Notes: a model not told the origin generated them from the sequence alone. A stretch of DNA of 64,000 nucleotides from an uncultured Eubacteriales bacterium (GCA_900545495.1 UQZJ01000012.1:17765-81764); one strand, 5' to 3'; shown: positions 8,404 to 17,296, counted from the stretch's first letter. Program-made: numbers and translations.

Positions 8404-8619
8404 TCAATACTTGAGCATGACCGTCCTGCATTCCTCGCAGATGGACGCCGGAACTCTCGTCCGGTGGCTGGCCTTGAGGTCTGTGATCTTCACAAAGCCA
8501 TCGGCATTCTTCGCGTTCTCAAATACGCCCGGCACCTCGTTTGCAAAGCTGAACGCGCCGTCCTTGCTGCAAAAGAGATACCCCTCCCGCATTTCCTTTC
8601 CACATTCGGGACATTTCAT
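8404..8619 (-). CDS. Small zinc-ribbon protein (71 aa)
   Basis: 71 residues with paired Cys motifs at both ends: CPECG and a later FC near the N-terminus, and CEEC near the C-terminus. These should bind one Zn2+ in a rubredoxin/zinc-ribbon fold. The pattern MKCPECGKEMREGYL resembles small DUF6487-type proteins of Firmicutes. It starts 14 bases after the HTH/AbrB gene and is probably co-transcribed with it. Function unknown. Confidence 0.7.
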   Translation of the reverse strand: MKCPECGKEMREGYLFCSKDGAFSFANEVPGVFENAKNADGFVKITDLKASHRTRVPASICEECRTVMLKY

Positions 8620-8633
8620 GATCGCACCTTCTT

Positions 8634-9071
8634 TTATTCGTTGGATTTCTGACCTGCACGCAGAGCCTTCTGCATCCGCTCCTCAAAGACCTCCGCCTTG
8701 ATGAGCGCGATGCCCTGCTCCTCGTCGCCCAGGACGACCAGCCGATCGCCTTCGCTCAGGCGGAAGGTATCCCGCGCGGCCTTGGGGATGACGATCTGCC
8801 CCTTGGCGCCCATCGCCACCGTTCCCCACAGGTGCTTGCCCACCGGGGCGGGCGCCACCCGCGCCTTGCCGACCTCCTCATCCTGATGGATAAGGGCATC
8901 GATGGAGACCCCGTAGAATTTTGCCAGCCGGTCGCATTTTTCAATGTCGGGGATCGTTTCGCCCTGCTCCCACTTGGCGTAGGACTGGCGCGAGATGCCG
9001 ATGACCTCCGCCACCTCCTCCTGCGTCATGCCGCGGAGGTTTCGCAGGAGCGCCAGATTCTCTGCCAGCAT
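8634..9071 (-). CDS. XRE-family HTH regulator with C-terminal AbrB/SpoVT swapped-hairpin domain
   Basis: 145 residues. An N-terminal Cro/CI-type HTH (residues about 5-60, MTQEEVAEVIGISRQSYAKWEQGE) is followed by a SpoVT/AbrB domain (GTVAMGAKGQIVIPKAARDTFRLSEGDRLVVLG). The start at 9071 has AAGGAGG upstream; the longer in-frame start lacks one. Two DNA-binding modules in one chain suggest a local or transition-state regulator. It leads a two-gene unit with the zinc-ribbon protein. Confidence 0.85.
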   Translation of the reverse strand: MLAENLALLRNLRGMTQEEVAEVIGISRQSYAKWEQGETIPDIEKCDRLAKFYGVSIDALIHQDEEVGKARVAPAPVGKHLWGTVAMGAKGQIVIPKAARDTFRLSEGDRLVVLGDEEQGIALIKAEVFEERMQKALRAGQKSNE

Positions 9072-9226
9072 ATTGACCACCTCCTTGTCTGTGCCATCAT
9101 TATACAGCACACAAAGGAAAGCTTCCACCATACAAACTTGTCAGAAAAGTGCTTTTTGTGTTCGTTTTGCCTGCGCGATTATGCCGTTTAGAAGCTGCCT
9201 TCTCAGCCCCTCTCCCCGCGATTCGA

Positions 9227-12200
9227 TTATCTGTTGTACTTTTTCTTTCTGCTGACAACCGTTGTGCCAATGGCAGCACCGCCGCTGATAAACAGCAGAG
9301 CAATCCACAGCAAAAGATTGGAGTTATCTCCCGTCTGCGGAGACTTGTCGGCGCCGGGTTTGACGGTGCCGCCGGGCAGCTTTGCCGTTACGGTATCGGC
9401 CTGCTTGATTTTCTGTGTTGCCGCAGCATCCTTGTAATACTTCTTGCAACCGGAGCAATACCAATACTCGATGTTGCCCTCGGCGGTCCTGGTCGCCGCC
9501 TTGGCCGGGACGTGCTTTAAGTTGGCGTGGTTCTTCGCATCAAGCTCGCCGTAGGTCTTTCCGCAGACCGCGCACTTTGCCTTGTCCTTGCAGGTCGCCG
9601 TCCCGCCGGAGCAGTCTTTGGTTTCGGAGCCGGTGCAGCCGTCCACCGTGCATTTACGGGTGTGCGTGCCGTCGCCGTTGGATACCCATTCACCGTAGGT
9701 ATGCCCGTCGTTTACCGTTACGGTCATTTCGGCGGTGTTGCCCGCCTTATCGGTGACGATGATTCTCTGCTCGCCGTCCGCCGAAGAGAGGACAAAGCTG
9801 CCGTTTTTGTCAAGCGTGACCTCCGTGCCGTTTACGGTGACGGTGTCTACATACTTCTCGTCAACGGTGAGCGTCTGTGCCTCGCAATAGGTCTTGCCGT
9901 TCTCAATGCCGGAGATAACGGGGACTGTTGCGTCCAGCACGATGCCGTTTGTGTTAATGTAGGCAACGTTTCCGCTGGTATCGGTCAGTTTTGCATAAAT
10001 AACATACTCGTTATCGGGATTGATACTGAACGGTGCGGAATATGCCGTAAAGGTCATTCCCGCAAGTTCCGATTCGGTAAGCGCCTTTTCGCTCAGCAAG
10101 TATTCAATTGTCACCGTCTCGCCGCTGTTGTCAGTGGCCGTAACAGTTACCGTCTGCGTATCCTTAAAGAACAAACCGAAGGTGATGGTGTTGAGGAAAG
10201 ACTTCCAGTCGTTTTCGGCAATCTTGATTTCGCCTGTAGGCACCGCAATGTCACGCCACAGCGCCGTGATCGTCAGATTCTCCGCAGGCATGGTTGTCGG
10301 GAATGTTTTATCCCAACCGTTGAACTGATAGCCCTCTCTTGTCAGGGTCGGAGCGGTAATTGGTGTGCCGTAATCCTGCGTTATGGTAATATCCGCTTTG
10401 CCGTTTTCGGGTTTGACTGTGATGGTATATTGATTGATCTCCCACTTCGCCCAGTATTCCTTATTGCCCGTTTCGGTGTTGCCGATTGCCGTCACAGGAT
10501 CGCCGGTCAAGCCTTCGTTATCATACCAGCCCTTGAAGGTGTACCCGGTGCGCGTCACATCTGTCGGGAGTGTTGCGCCCACGCCGTAGGTATAGCCTGT
10601 GACATCCTTCCCGTCTGCGATCGTGCCGCCGTTCGTATTCAAGGTTACGGCGTAGGTCGGGGCTGTCCACTGCACAGTCAGTTTCGTCACCTCAGCCGGA
10701 ACACTGGCACCGGGCGCGTAGAGCTTGCCGTTGCTTCCGAGCCACATGAAGTAACTGCCTGTATTTCCGTCCGGGCGGGTCAAACCGCCGGACATGGGAG
10801 CGGTAAATGTGCTGCCGTTTTTCACGATGATCTGAATATCCTCGGAGCTGCCGCCCAGCTTGCCGCCGTTCAGGTCAAGGGTAACGACCTTCATCCCGTC
10901 AGAGCCCAGTGTGTCAGAGTTCAGGACTTCAAGGACGGGGCGGAAACCGACGTCCGGGAAGGAGTACGCAGCACCGTAGTGGCTCCAGCCGCGGGCCGAA
11001 CCGTACCCGCGAAACGCACGGTACGGCGATTCGTAACTTGATGTGTCCTGCCCCCACGAATATATGTCGTTCCAGTTTTTGACATAGCCGCTGTTCTTGT
11101 CCAGCACCGCGTCCCACTCATTGCTTTGGGGCGTACCGCGCTCTGAATCGTCTGAACCGGTAAACCCACTTCCACAAGACGGTGCGCGCAGGGTATAGTC
11201 CACGCCGCCGCTGGCATAATTTTTGCCGAAAATCAGACTCGCAGTATCTAAGTTATTCCAGTTTACCTTATGCGTTACGGCATAGTCCGCCACAAACAGG
11301 CTGTGAGCGTATTTGTTCTGCTGTGCATATTCCTCGGTGGTCGCCATCGCAGACGTGAGCTTGTAGGCTTCTATCGTTCCGGCATAAGTAAAGGGAACAT
11401 AGTGCAGGGTGCTGTCCGGCAGGCTGCCGTTTGCCGTTCCGGGAATGTCCATCGCCGAAAGGTCAAAATAATATCTGCCGCCGGGTTTGAGGGAAAACTG
11501 TTCTGATAAAGCAAACTGCGCCGTGAGCTTGGTAACGTCCGCCGGAACACTGGCACCGGGTGCGTAGAGCTTGCCATCGCTGCCAAGCCACATAAAGTAG
11601 CTGCCTGTATTTCCGTCCGGGCGGGTCAGGCCGTCGGACGCGGGCGCGGTAAACTTGCTGCCGTTTTTCACGATGATGTGAATAGCATCGGAGCTGCCGC
11701 CCAGCTTGCCGCCGTTTAAGTCAAGGGTAACGACCTTCAGTCCGTCAGAACCCAGTGTGTCAGGGTTCATGACTTCAAGGACGGGGCGGAAACCGACGCT
11801 CGGGTTGGAGTACGCAGCATTGACGCTGATCCAGTAGCGGGCCGAATCGCACCCGCGAACCGCACGGTACGACGCGCCGCCAGAAAAAGCATCCTGCCCC
11901 CACGAATACATATTACTCCAGTTTTTGATATGTCCTTCGTCCTTGTCCAGCATCCTGTCCCATTCGTTGCTTTGGGGCACGCCGCGTTGGGAATCGCCCG
12001 AACCTGTAGAGTTACTTCCCACAGACGGTGCGCGCAGGGTATAGTCCACGCCGCCTGCGGCATAGTCCTTGCCGAAAATCAGACCTGCGGTGTTCAGGGC
12101 ATCCCAGCTTACCGTATGCGTTACATTGTAGTTCGCAATAAACAAGCTATGTTCGTAAGAGGTGGTATCTTTGTCGGCTTCATTTTCCAATGAATAGGCA

Positions 12201-12835
12201 TTCACCGTACCCACATAGGTGAAAGGCACATAGTGCAGGGTGCTGTCCGGCAGATCGCCGTTTGCCGTTCCGGGAATATTCATCGCTGATAGGTCAAAGT
12301 AATATCTGCCGCCGGGAGCGAGGGAAAACTGCTCGTCAGGCGAATCATTAGCCAATAGCATTGGCGCAGCCAGCGCCCCCAATGCAGCGGCAGCTTCCGC
12401 ATACCGGGTCATATCCAGCTCATCGATTTCCTCGTCGGAGAGCTTCTCCTTCGCCTCGTCGATGGCGTCAAGCTGCGCCTTGACTTCTTCGGCGTTATCT
12501 TCAGTGATTTCTTCTGCGTTCGGTAAACCGTCGATCATGGCCTGTACCTGATCTGCGGCACTCAGCTCTATGGGACCATTCGGATCATCGGCTCTCTCGG
12601 TGCTGCCGTTTTCGCCGGTTCGGTCCTCAACAGGGATGTATTGACCGCAGTTCTGCGGTATGGCATTCTCCGCTCCACAGACAGGGCATTCCTTGTTCAT
12701 GTTGTCCGCCGTGCAGGCCGTTTCGCAGGTGCATACAGGTGTTTCTTCCGTCTCGCTCTCGGCAAATGCCGTGGTCGGCACAAGGCAGAGCACCATGCAC
12801 AGAGCAAGCAGGATACTGAATAATCGTTTCTTCAT
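9227..12835 (-). CDS. Large sortase-anchored surface protein with duplicated modules and InlB-type repeats
   Basis: 1202 residues. A signal peptide covers residues 1-25 (cut near AFAES). A Cys-rich segment lies at about 34-65 and a charged helical stretch at 90-150. Two copies of a module of about 280 residues follow, each ending GFRPVLEV (DUF6273-like). Then come Listeria-Bacteroides (InlB B-type) repeats with GYTFKGWYDNEG and GYQFNGWDKTF, Ig-like domains, a second Cys-rich part (CSGCKKYY), and a C-terminal anchor: PQTGD at 1166, a hydrophobic helix and RKKK. It should be covalently attached to the wall by a class A-type sortase not seen in this window. It overlaps the upstream TetR gene by 4 bp. 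Probably an adhesin or host-interaction protein. Confidence 0.88.
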   Translation of the reverse strand: MKKRLFSILLALCMVLCLVPTTAFAESETEETPVCTCETACTADNMNKECPVCGAENAIPQNCGQYIPVEDRTGENGSTERADDPNGPIELSAADQVQAMIDGLPNAEEITEDNAEEVKAQLDAIDEAKEKLSDEEIDELDMTRYAEAAAALGALAAPMLLANDSPDEQFSLAPGGRYYFDLSAMNIPGTANGDLPDSTLHYVPFTYVGTVNAYSLENEADKDTTSYEHSLFIANYNVTHTVSWDALNTAGLIFGKDYAAGGVDYTLRAPSVGSNSTGSGDSQRGVPQSNEWDRMLDKDEGHIKNWSNMYSWGQDAFSGGASYRAVRGCDSARYWISVNAAYSNPSVGFRPVLEVMNPDTLGSDGLKVVTLDLNGGKLGGSSDAIHIIVKNGSKFTAPASDGLTRPDGNTGSYFMWLGSDGKLYAPGASVPADVTKLTAQFALSEQFSLKPGGRYYFDLSAMDIPGTANGSLPDSTLHYVPFTYAGTIEAYKLTSAMATTEEYAQQNKYAHSLFVADYAVTHKVNWNNLDTASLIFGKNYASGGVDYTLRAPSCGSGFTGSDDSERGTPQSNEWDAVLDKNSGYVKNWNDIYSWGQDTSSYESPYRAFRGYGSARGWSHYGAAYSFPDVGFRPVLEVLNSDTLGSDGMKVVTLDLNGGKLGGSSEDIQIIVKNGSTFTAPMSGGLTRPDGNTGSYFMWLGSNGKLYAPGASVPAEVTKLTVQWTAPTYAVTLNTNGGTIADGKDVTGYTYGVGATLPTDVTRTGYTFKGWYDNEGLTGDPVTAIGNTETGNKEYWAKWEINQYTITVKPENGKADITITQDYGTPITAPTLTREGYQFNGWDKTFPTTMPAENLTITALWRDIAVPTGEIKIAENDWKSFLNTITFGLFFKDTQTVTVTATDNSGETVTIEYLLSEKALTESELAGMTFTAYSAPFSINPDNEYVIYAKLTDTSGNVAYINTNGIVLDATVPVISGIENGKTYCEAQTLTVDEKYVDTVTVNGTEVTLDKNGSFVLSSADGEQRIIVTDKAGNTAEMTVTVNDGHTYGEWVSNGDGTHTRKCTVDGCTGSETKDCSGGTATCKDKAKCAVCGKTYGELDAKNHANLKHVPAKAATRTAEGNIEYWYCSGCKKYYKDAAATQKIKQADTVTAKLPGGTVKPGADKSPQTGDNSNLLLWIALLFISGGAAIGTTVVSRKKKYNR
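10690..12335 (-). repeat. Tandem duplication inside the surface-protein gene
   Basis: Two DNA segments about 846 bp (282 codons) apart are near-identical in long blocks. For example the stretch around 10,690-10,940 corresponds to 11,536-11,786. The copies differ mainly in the part coding for the variable loop before GFRPVLEV. This is a recent in-frame duplication that can expand or contract by recombination. Confidence 0.75.
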
Positions 12836-13545
12836 CTTGTTTCCTCCATTTCGCCGTTCTTTGACAGCTTAAAATCGTATTTCATTTCCAACATGGCAAA
12901 CAGCTTATACATAACCTCTGTGGCGATTGCCTTAATATCTAATGATTGAATAAAGGCAAGCACCTTTGCCTGTTCTTCCTCCGGTACACGATACACTCTC
13001 ATTGATGCCGTCAAAAAGCGGCTGAGCTTGCGTTCCAGCGGAAAATGAATATCACATTTTCTCGCCATATAGCTGCGCATCAGTCCCGCCGTGCCGATTT
13101 CCATCTCGTAAAAGTCGCTCTCGGTATCATCGGGGAAATTTTCACCAAAAATCTGCTTCAGCTCCGCCGTGGTATGCAGGTAGATATACTCCGATGTTTC
13201 AGGCAAGGAGTAGGCTTCGATGTAGATCTCCCGCAGGTTCTCGTTCAGCTCGGTCAGTGTCAGCTGGATCGCCGTTTCCACCGCATAGGCGTAAACCGGC
13301 GGCAGCTTGGTGTCTGCAATGCTTCTCGCCACGCCGAACTGTCCGCCGAACATCGTCTCGGTCAAATCCAGCAAAATTTTGTCCTTGGTGGGAAAAAGAT
13401 TCAAATAGCTTCCCCTTGCCACGCCTGCCTCCTCCACGATCTGACTGACCGAGGTGTTTTTATACCCCTGCTCCAAAAAAAGGCGGACGCACACGGTCAG
13501 TATTTTCTTCTTTGTTTCACTGCTGTCTCTCCGCAAATTTAGCAC
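12832..13545 (-). CDS. TetR-family transcriptional regulator
   Basis: About 237 residues with an N-terminal HTH (KKKILTVCVRLFLEQGYKNTSVSQIVEEAGVARGS split over residues about 12-47) and a ligand-binding helical domain. The GTG at 13545 is only a possible start. A TTG at 13536 has AGAGGTG at a better distance, so the protein may be three residues shorter. Its stop overlaps the surface-protein ATG by 4 bp, so the two are translationally coupled. A palindrome in the promoter suggests autoregulation of the regulator and adhesin together. Confidence 0.85.
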   Translation of the reverse strand: MLNLRRDSSETKKKILTVCVRLFLEQGYKNTSVSQIVEEAGVARGSYLNLFPTKDKILLDLTETMFGGQFGVARSIADTKLPPVYAYAVETAIQLTLTELNENLREIYIEAYSLPETSEYIYLHTTAELKQIFGENFPDDTESDFYEMEIGTAGLMRSYMARKCDIHFPLERKLSRFLTASMRVYRVPEEEQAKVLAFIQSLDIKAIATEVMYKLFAMLEMKYDFKLSKNGEMEETR

Positions 13546-13569
13546 CTCTTCCCAAACGTTTTAGTACAC

Positions 13570-13606
13570 ATACTAATAGTATATTATATCATGCGCAAAA
13601 AAGCAA
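13570..13606 (-). promoter_or_regulatory. Promoter and palindromic operator of the TetR-surface protein operon
   Basis: On the minus strand, TTGCTT, a 17-bp spacer and TATACT. The palindrome ATACTAATAGTAT (13570-13582) covers the -10. That is where a TetR dimer would block transcription. Confidence 0.6.
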
Positions 13607-13855
13607 GCGGTATTTGAAGCTCACCACCGCAAATTGTGACTTTTCCGCAAACGCCAGCTGCTTCCATTACCCGCGAAGCGTATGACCTTGTGCATACTGC
13701 CAGAAAAGGAAAAGCCGCCGTCTGTTGACAGCGACTTTTCTTGCTTGGTATTAACACTCTCGAAACGATTTCCATGTGGCCGGATTATTTTCTGCGCTTC
13801 TACATATTACTCTGTCCTGCAAGTACGCCTGCACCGCATACTTTCCATTTTCGCG
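13607..13855. other. Intergenic region without recognised gene
   Basis: About 250 bases between the TetR promoter and the end of the anti-sigma gene. Short open stretches exist on both strands but none has a ribosome site or recognisable product. Confidence 0.5.
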
Positions 13856-15061
13856 TCAGTCCTCCAACTCCGCCTCGTGCTTGAGGATCGCGCCGGTGGC
13901 GGCGTTGATCTCGTAGCTGTACTCCATGCCGCCGGACTTGAACTCGACCTCATAGATGAGCGTGCCGTCCTCGTCGTCCAGCTCGATCTCCATGTCATAC
14001 GCCTTGTTCTCGCTCACGCCCGCGTGGTGCAGGGCGATGGACTTCGCCTTGGCGTGACCGATGTCGCCGGACGGCGCAATAGGCTTTGCCGTCTCATCCC
14101 CTACAGGGGCCGTGGCCGGCAAGTCCTTCTGCCCGCTGAGCACCTTCCCCGTGTAGGCGTCCACCAGATACTCAAACTCACCCCATGCCGTGTGCAGCTC
14201 CACCTCGTAGTGCGCAGGGAATTCGTCCAGCTCGGAATCGACCTCCGCCGTGACGGAGTCCAACGCCGTTGTCCCGGCATACTGCTCCGCGGCGTAAGCG
14301 GCGGCATCCTTGCCGATGGGCATGGCGGGCGCGCCCGCCTCGGCGAGGTCCTTGAGCTCTTCGACCGAGAGCTTTGCCAGCGCGTCAAACTTCAGCGACG
14401 GGTTGATGGTGAGGACGCGGTTCACCAGCGCCGCCTTGCCGGAGGAAATGTTATTTTCCCGGGCCTGCTGCTCCCGCGCCGCGTCCTGCGTCAGCGTCTG
14501 CGTCAGGACGGCGGCCTTTGCTTCGCTGGTCTGCAGCACGCCGTCCACGGCGCTGGTCAGCTCACGCTGGAGCTTTTCCGCACGGGCGGTATCCTTGTCC
14601 TCCACCGAGATCATGATGGCGGAGGAAATGCTGTCGAGATAGCCGTTTCGCACGAGGCTGCCCACGATGGCGTTCACCGCCACATCCAGCTTTGCGCCCT
14701 TGAGGTCAGCACCGTTACTCATATCCGCCAGGATGGCTTTTGCATCCTCGTTGAGCGGGGTACAGACGAGCACCTTTTCGTTCCTGCTGACCTTCAGCTC
14801 GATGCTGGGGTTCACATCCAGCGACACCACAGACGCCACCGCATGGGCCTGCTGATAGAACACGCCTCCGCCGCACAGCAGCATCACCGCGAGGCAGGCA
14901 GCCACAAGCGTTGTCCATTTTCGATTTACCGTTTTCTTTGTCGTCATGGGAATGACCGTTCCTTTCCGCGCTTCACAGCGGGAGAGAACGCCGCTCATAT
15001 CATCCGGCGCGGTCTTTTCAAGCGCCGCGGCCAGTCTCTGCTCCATCTTTTCATTGGTCAT
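13856..15061 (-). CDS. RsgI-like membrane anti-sigma factor with PepSY domains
   Basis: 401 residues. A cytoplasmic N-terminus (1-48) would hold the sigma factor. One membrane helix follows (TTLVAACLAVMLLCGGGVFY, about 49-68), then the extracellular RsgI middle domain (VVSLDVNPSIELKVSRNEKV) and a helical stretch. Two PepSY-like units end in YEVELHTAWGEFEYLVDAYTG and YEVEFKSGGMEYSYEINAATG. RsgI proteins in clostridia sense extracellular polymers and release an alternative sigma factor; here PepSY replaces the carbohydrate-binding module. It shares one base with the sigma stop (TGATG), so the pair is coupled. Confidence 0.85.
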   Translation of the reverse strand: MTNEKMEQRLAAALEKTAPDDMSGVLSRCEARKGTVIPMTTKKTVNRKWTTLVAACLAVMLLCGGGVFYQQAHAVASVVSLDVNPSIELKVSRNEKVLVCTPLNEDAKAILADMSNGADLKGAKLDVAVNAIVGSLVRNGYLDSISSAIMISVEDKDTARAEKLQRELTSAVDGVLQTSEAKAAVLTQTLTQDAAREQQARENNISSGKAALVNRVLTINPSLKFDALAKLSVEELKDLAEAGAPAMPIGKDAAAYAAEQYAGTTALDSVTAEVDSELDEFPAHYEVELHTAWGEFEYLVDAYTGKVLSGQKDLPATAPVGDETAKPIAPSGDIGHAKAKSIALHHAGVSENKAYDMEIELDDEDGTLIYEVEFKSGGMEYSYEINAATGAILKHEAELED

Positions 15062-15633
15062 CAGGCGTCATCTCCTTCCAAAAAGCTGCGCATCTTTTTT
15101 AATGCTCTGTGATATTTCGACAGGACGGTGGGAAGCGGCAGCTCCAGCAGCGCCGCGATCTCCCGGTGCTTCATGCCCGTGACCGCGTGGAGCAGCACAA
15201 CGCGCCGCTCCTCGTCAGCGAGGTTTGCCAATGCACCTTGCAGCAGCGCGCGCTCGTCGGCGTCCAGTCCGCACTCCTGCGCGGGAATGGCGTCCCATTC
15301 CTCCTCGCTGAGGGCGGCATGGCGTTCCTCCCGCCGCAGACGCATCAGGCACAGGTTGCGGCACACGGTCAGCAGCCAGCCCATGGGCGAGCCGGTGGGT
15401 CGGTACTGCGCCGCGCAGTCCCACACCTGCACATAGACGTCCTGCGTGAGATCCTGCGCGTCCTGCGCGTTTTTGAGATAGGAAAGCGCAAGACCGTACA
15501 CCGCTGTGCGCGTGCGCTGATACAGCTCCGCCAAAGCGTCACGCTCCCCGCCGGCAATGTGAAGCAACAACTGCTGCAGCTCGTGTCGATCCTCTGCCGG
15601 CGCATATTCGGTTTTCATCAGCATACTGAGCAT
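15061..15633 (-). CDS. ECF-type RNA polymerase sigma factor
   Basis: About 190 residues. Region 2 (LAELYQRTRTAVYGLALSYL and DAQDLTQDVYVQVW) and region 4 (VVLLHAVTGMKHREIAALLELPLPTVLSKYHRALKKM) are intact. I chose the ATG at 15633 because AGGAGA lies 10 bases upstream; an in-frame ATG at 15666 is also possible. With the coupled RsgI/PepSY anti-sigma it forms a membrane-stress or surface-signal module. The target promoters are not identifiable here. Confidence 0.87.
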   Translation of the reverse strand: MLSMLMKTEYAPAEDRHELQQLLLHIAGGERDALAELYQRTRTAVYGLALSYLKNAQDAQDLTQDVYVQVWDCAAQYRPTGSPMGWLLTVCRNLCLMRLRREERHAALSEEEWDAIPAQECGLDADERALLQGALANLADEERRVVLLHAVTGMKHREIAALLELPLPTVLSKYHRALKKMRSFLEGDDA

Positions 15634-15790
15634 GGGCTTTTTTCTCCTGTCATCCGTGTAATGCACGGAAAGGACGATTTATTGCAGTCGAATTAAAAAT
15701 TTTTTGATTAAGCGCCGCAGCTGCTTACTGCATCCCGTCAGTCCGGCAAACCGGAAGTTGACGAACTGTTCATTATGCCGCGATGCGCAA

Positions 15791-16180
15791 TTAGAATGAA
15801 ACTCCAAGCTCTTTGCATTTCTCGATTGCCAAATCATGGTTTTGCAATGCAGCAAGTCGATACCAATGCTTAGCCTGTTCGATATCTCGTTCTACTCCGA
15901 TTGCACCTTCATAAAACTCTGCCAAATTGTATTGTCCATCTCTATCACCATGCTCTGCGGCACGGCGAGTCCAATATAGTGCTTTTTCCAAGTCCTTTTC
16001 CACGCCAAGTCCCTCATAATAGAAATAGCCTATTTGACATTCAGCAAGGGGATAGCCCTGCTCCGCCAATACCAAATGACCTTCAAAGCATTTGTCATAT
16101 TGTTTTGATTCCCAGTATTTTTCAATCAGCTCATTGCAAATGTCAAATTCCTTGCAAGGTTTGTAATACGCACCTGCCAT
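15791..16180 (-). CDS. Sel1-repeat (TPR-like) protein
   Basis: 129 residues with two or three Sel1 repeats, for example AECQIGYFYYEGLGVEKDLEKA and GQYNLAEFYEGAIGVERDIEQA (each quoted here only in part of the repeat array). These form a superhelical protein-binding scaffold. The start at 16180 has GGAGGTG just upstream. The gene is transcribed from the repeated promoter at 16284-16311. It has no signal peptide, so it is cytoplasmic. The partner is unknown. Confidence 0.75.
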   Translation of the reverse strand: MAGAYYKPCKEFDICNELIEKYWESKQYDKCFEGHLVLAEQGYPLAECQIGYFYYEGLGVEKDLEKALYWTRRAAEHGDRDGQYNLAEFYEGAIGVERDIEQAKHWYRLAALQNHDLAIEKCKELGVSF

Positions 16181-16249
16181 ATATTCACACCTCCAACTTC
16201 CGATTTGGTAAACACAGCACATCCATTATGCCTTATATCGGCAGATTTA

Positions 16250-16313
16250 CATATCCGCTTCACGTCTGCCACCCGATATGCTCATTCTATCAAAAAACAC
16301 AGAATAATCAAGT
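16250..16313 (-). repeat. Dispersed promoter repeat, copy A
   Basis: Shares CATATCCGCTT and CATTCTATCAAAAAA with copies near 27,332 and 40,164, and ends AGAATAATCAAG. Read on the minus strand it gives TTGATT (16306-16311), a 16-bp spacer and TAGAAT (16284-16289), an extended -10 promoter facing the Sel1 gene. Confidence 0.7.
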
Positions 16314-16321
16314 TCCTCGGC

Positions 16322-16385
16322 GAGCGTGGACAGCTCATCCGCCCGGACACCTTCACCAAGCGGCTGCGGAAGATCTATGGCGCCC
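16322..16385 (+). pseudogene. Internal fragment of a tyrosine integrase gene
   Basis: About 64 bases are nearly identical to 31,520-31,583 inside the integrase at 30,632, including the codons for DTFTKRLRKIY. There is no start and the match ends abruptly. It follows repeat copy A directly, so this is likely the scar of a related element that lost its middle. Confidence 0.75.
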
Positions 16386-16444
16386 TCCACCACGCGGATT
16401 GCAGGGAATGCAGGAGATTTGACGCGAGTATTCCTATAACGCAG

Positions 16445-16486
16445 AGGACTCTCTCTGCGGGGTACATTTCCCGCAGAGAGAGTCCT
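16445..16486. terminator. Strong terminator hairpin
   Basis: A perfect 17-bp stem (AGGACTCTCTCTGCGGG and its complement) with an 8-base loop, then TTTTT. It faces both the integrase scar and the end of the 70-aa gene. Confidence 0.8.
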
Positions 16487-16505
16487 TTTTCGCCATCGGG
16501 CATCT

Positions 16506-16718
16506 TTATCCGTGGTAGTCACCGGTTGCAGAATCCACCGCAACATAGGGAACAACCTTTCCATCAATTTCTACGTAGACCTGATATACACCGTTTTCCA
16601 GTTCCTCGTAATGATCTGGCTTGACGCCGTAGTTCTCCAGCAGACTTTTTTCAAACGCAGCTTTCCATGCGTCATCAGCGGCGCCGTCCTCGTTCGCTGG
16701 GGTATCTTTTGCTTTCAT
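16506..16718 (-). CDS. Small hypothetical protein (70 aa)
   Basis: 70 residues, acidic, no membrane segment. The second half (ENGVYQVYVEIDGKVVPYVAV ending DSATGDYHG) looks like the final strands of a PepSY-type domain. It overlaps the acetyltransferase gene by 4 bp (ATGA), so it is the second gene of a coupled pair. Function unknown. Confidence 0.6.
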   Translation of the reverse strand: MKAKDTPANEDGAADDAWKAAFEKSLLENYGVKPDHYEELENGVYQVYVEIDGKVVPYVAVDSATGDYHG

Positions 16719-17260
16719 CTCATATTTCCCTCTATGCGGTCATCTGCTGTGTTCAGTTCGAGGTTCATCAGGTCAAAATCAATATATTCTCCATTGATTT
16801 TGAAAAAATGGGGAAACGTACACAGCTTCCGAAAGCCGTACTTCTCATACAGATGGATGGCGCGGGCGTTGCTGCTGCGCACCTCCAGATTCAACTGCTC
16901 AAAGCCGTTCTCCTTGGCAAAGGCAAGAATTGCTTCCATCAGAGCAGATGCCGCGCCGCAGCCCCACCACGCTTTTTTCAGACTGATACCGAACTCTCCG
17001 CGATGGCTCATGCGCCGAGGCTTGCGGTTCAGGCTTGCCGTGCCGATGATCTCGCCATATACCTTGGCGAGATACTGCACATTGTCCGTTGATTCGCACT
17101 GCGAACGCAGATAGTCTTGCTCTGCTTCAAGGCTGAGCGGCACTCCCTCCGCACCGAAGCTGAGATTTTCAGTTTCGCCGCCCACGATTTTCAGATAATC
17201 CAAGAGGGCCGCCGCATCCTCTGCCCGTGCGCGCTCTATGACAAACAAGCTGTTATTCAT
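16715..17260 (-). CDS. GNAT-family N-acetyltransferase
   Basis: 181 residues with the GNAT pattern: VYGEIIGTASLNRKPRR (beta4), a cofactor-binding loop around WWGCGAASALMEAIL, and LEVRSSNARAIHLYEKYGF (beta5-alpha4). It should transfer acetyl from acetyl-CoA to an unknown amine. It leads the unit with the 70-aa protein. Confidence 0.85.
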   Translation of the reverse strand: MNNSLFVIERARAEDAAALLDYLKIVGGETENLSFGAEGVPLSLEAEQDYLRSQCESTDNVQYLAKVYGEIIGTASLNRKPRRMSHRGEFGISLKKAWWGCGAASALMEAILAFAKENGFEQLNLEVRSSNARAIHLYEKYGFRKLCTFPHFFKINGEYIDFDLMNLELNTADDRIEGNMR

Positions 17261-17296
17261 CTTCAGGACTTCCTTTCTTCGTATTGGCTGCCCGCA

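Noticed and set aside
10690..12335. CRISPR-like or transposon repeat inside the surface-protein gene
   Set aside because: The repeats are 846 bp apart, coding and in frame, with no short regular spacers or transposase.
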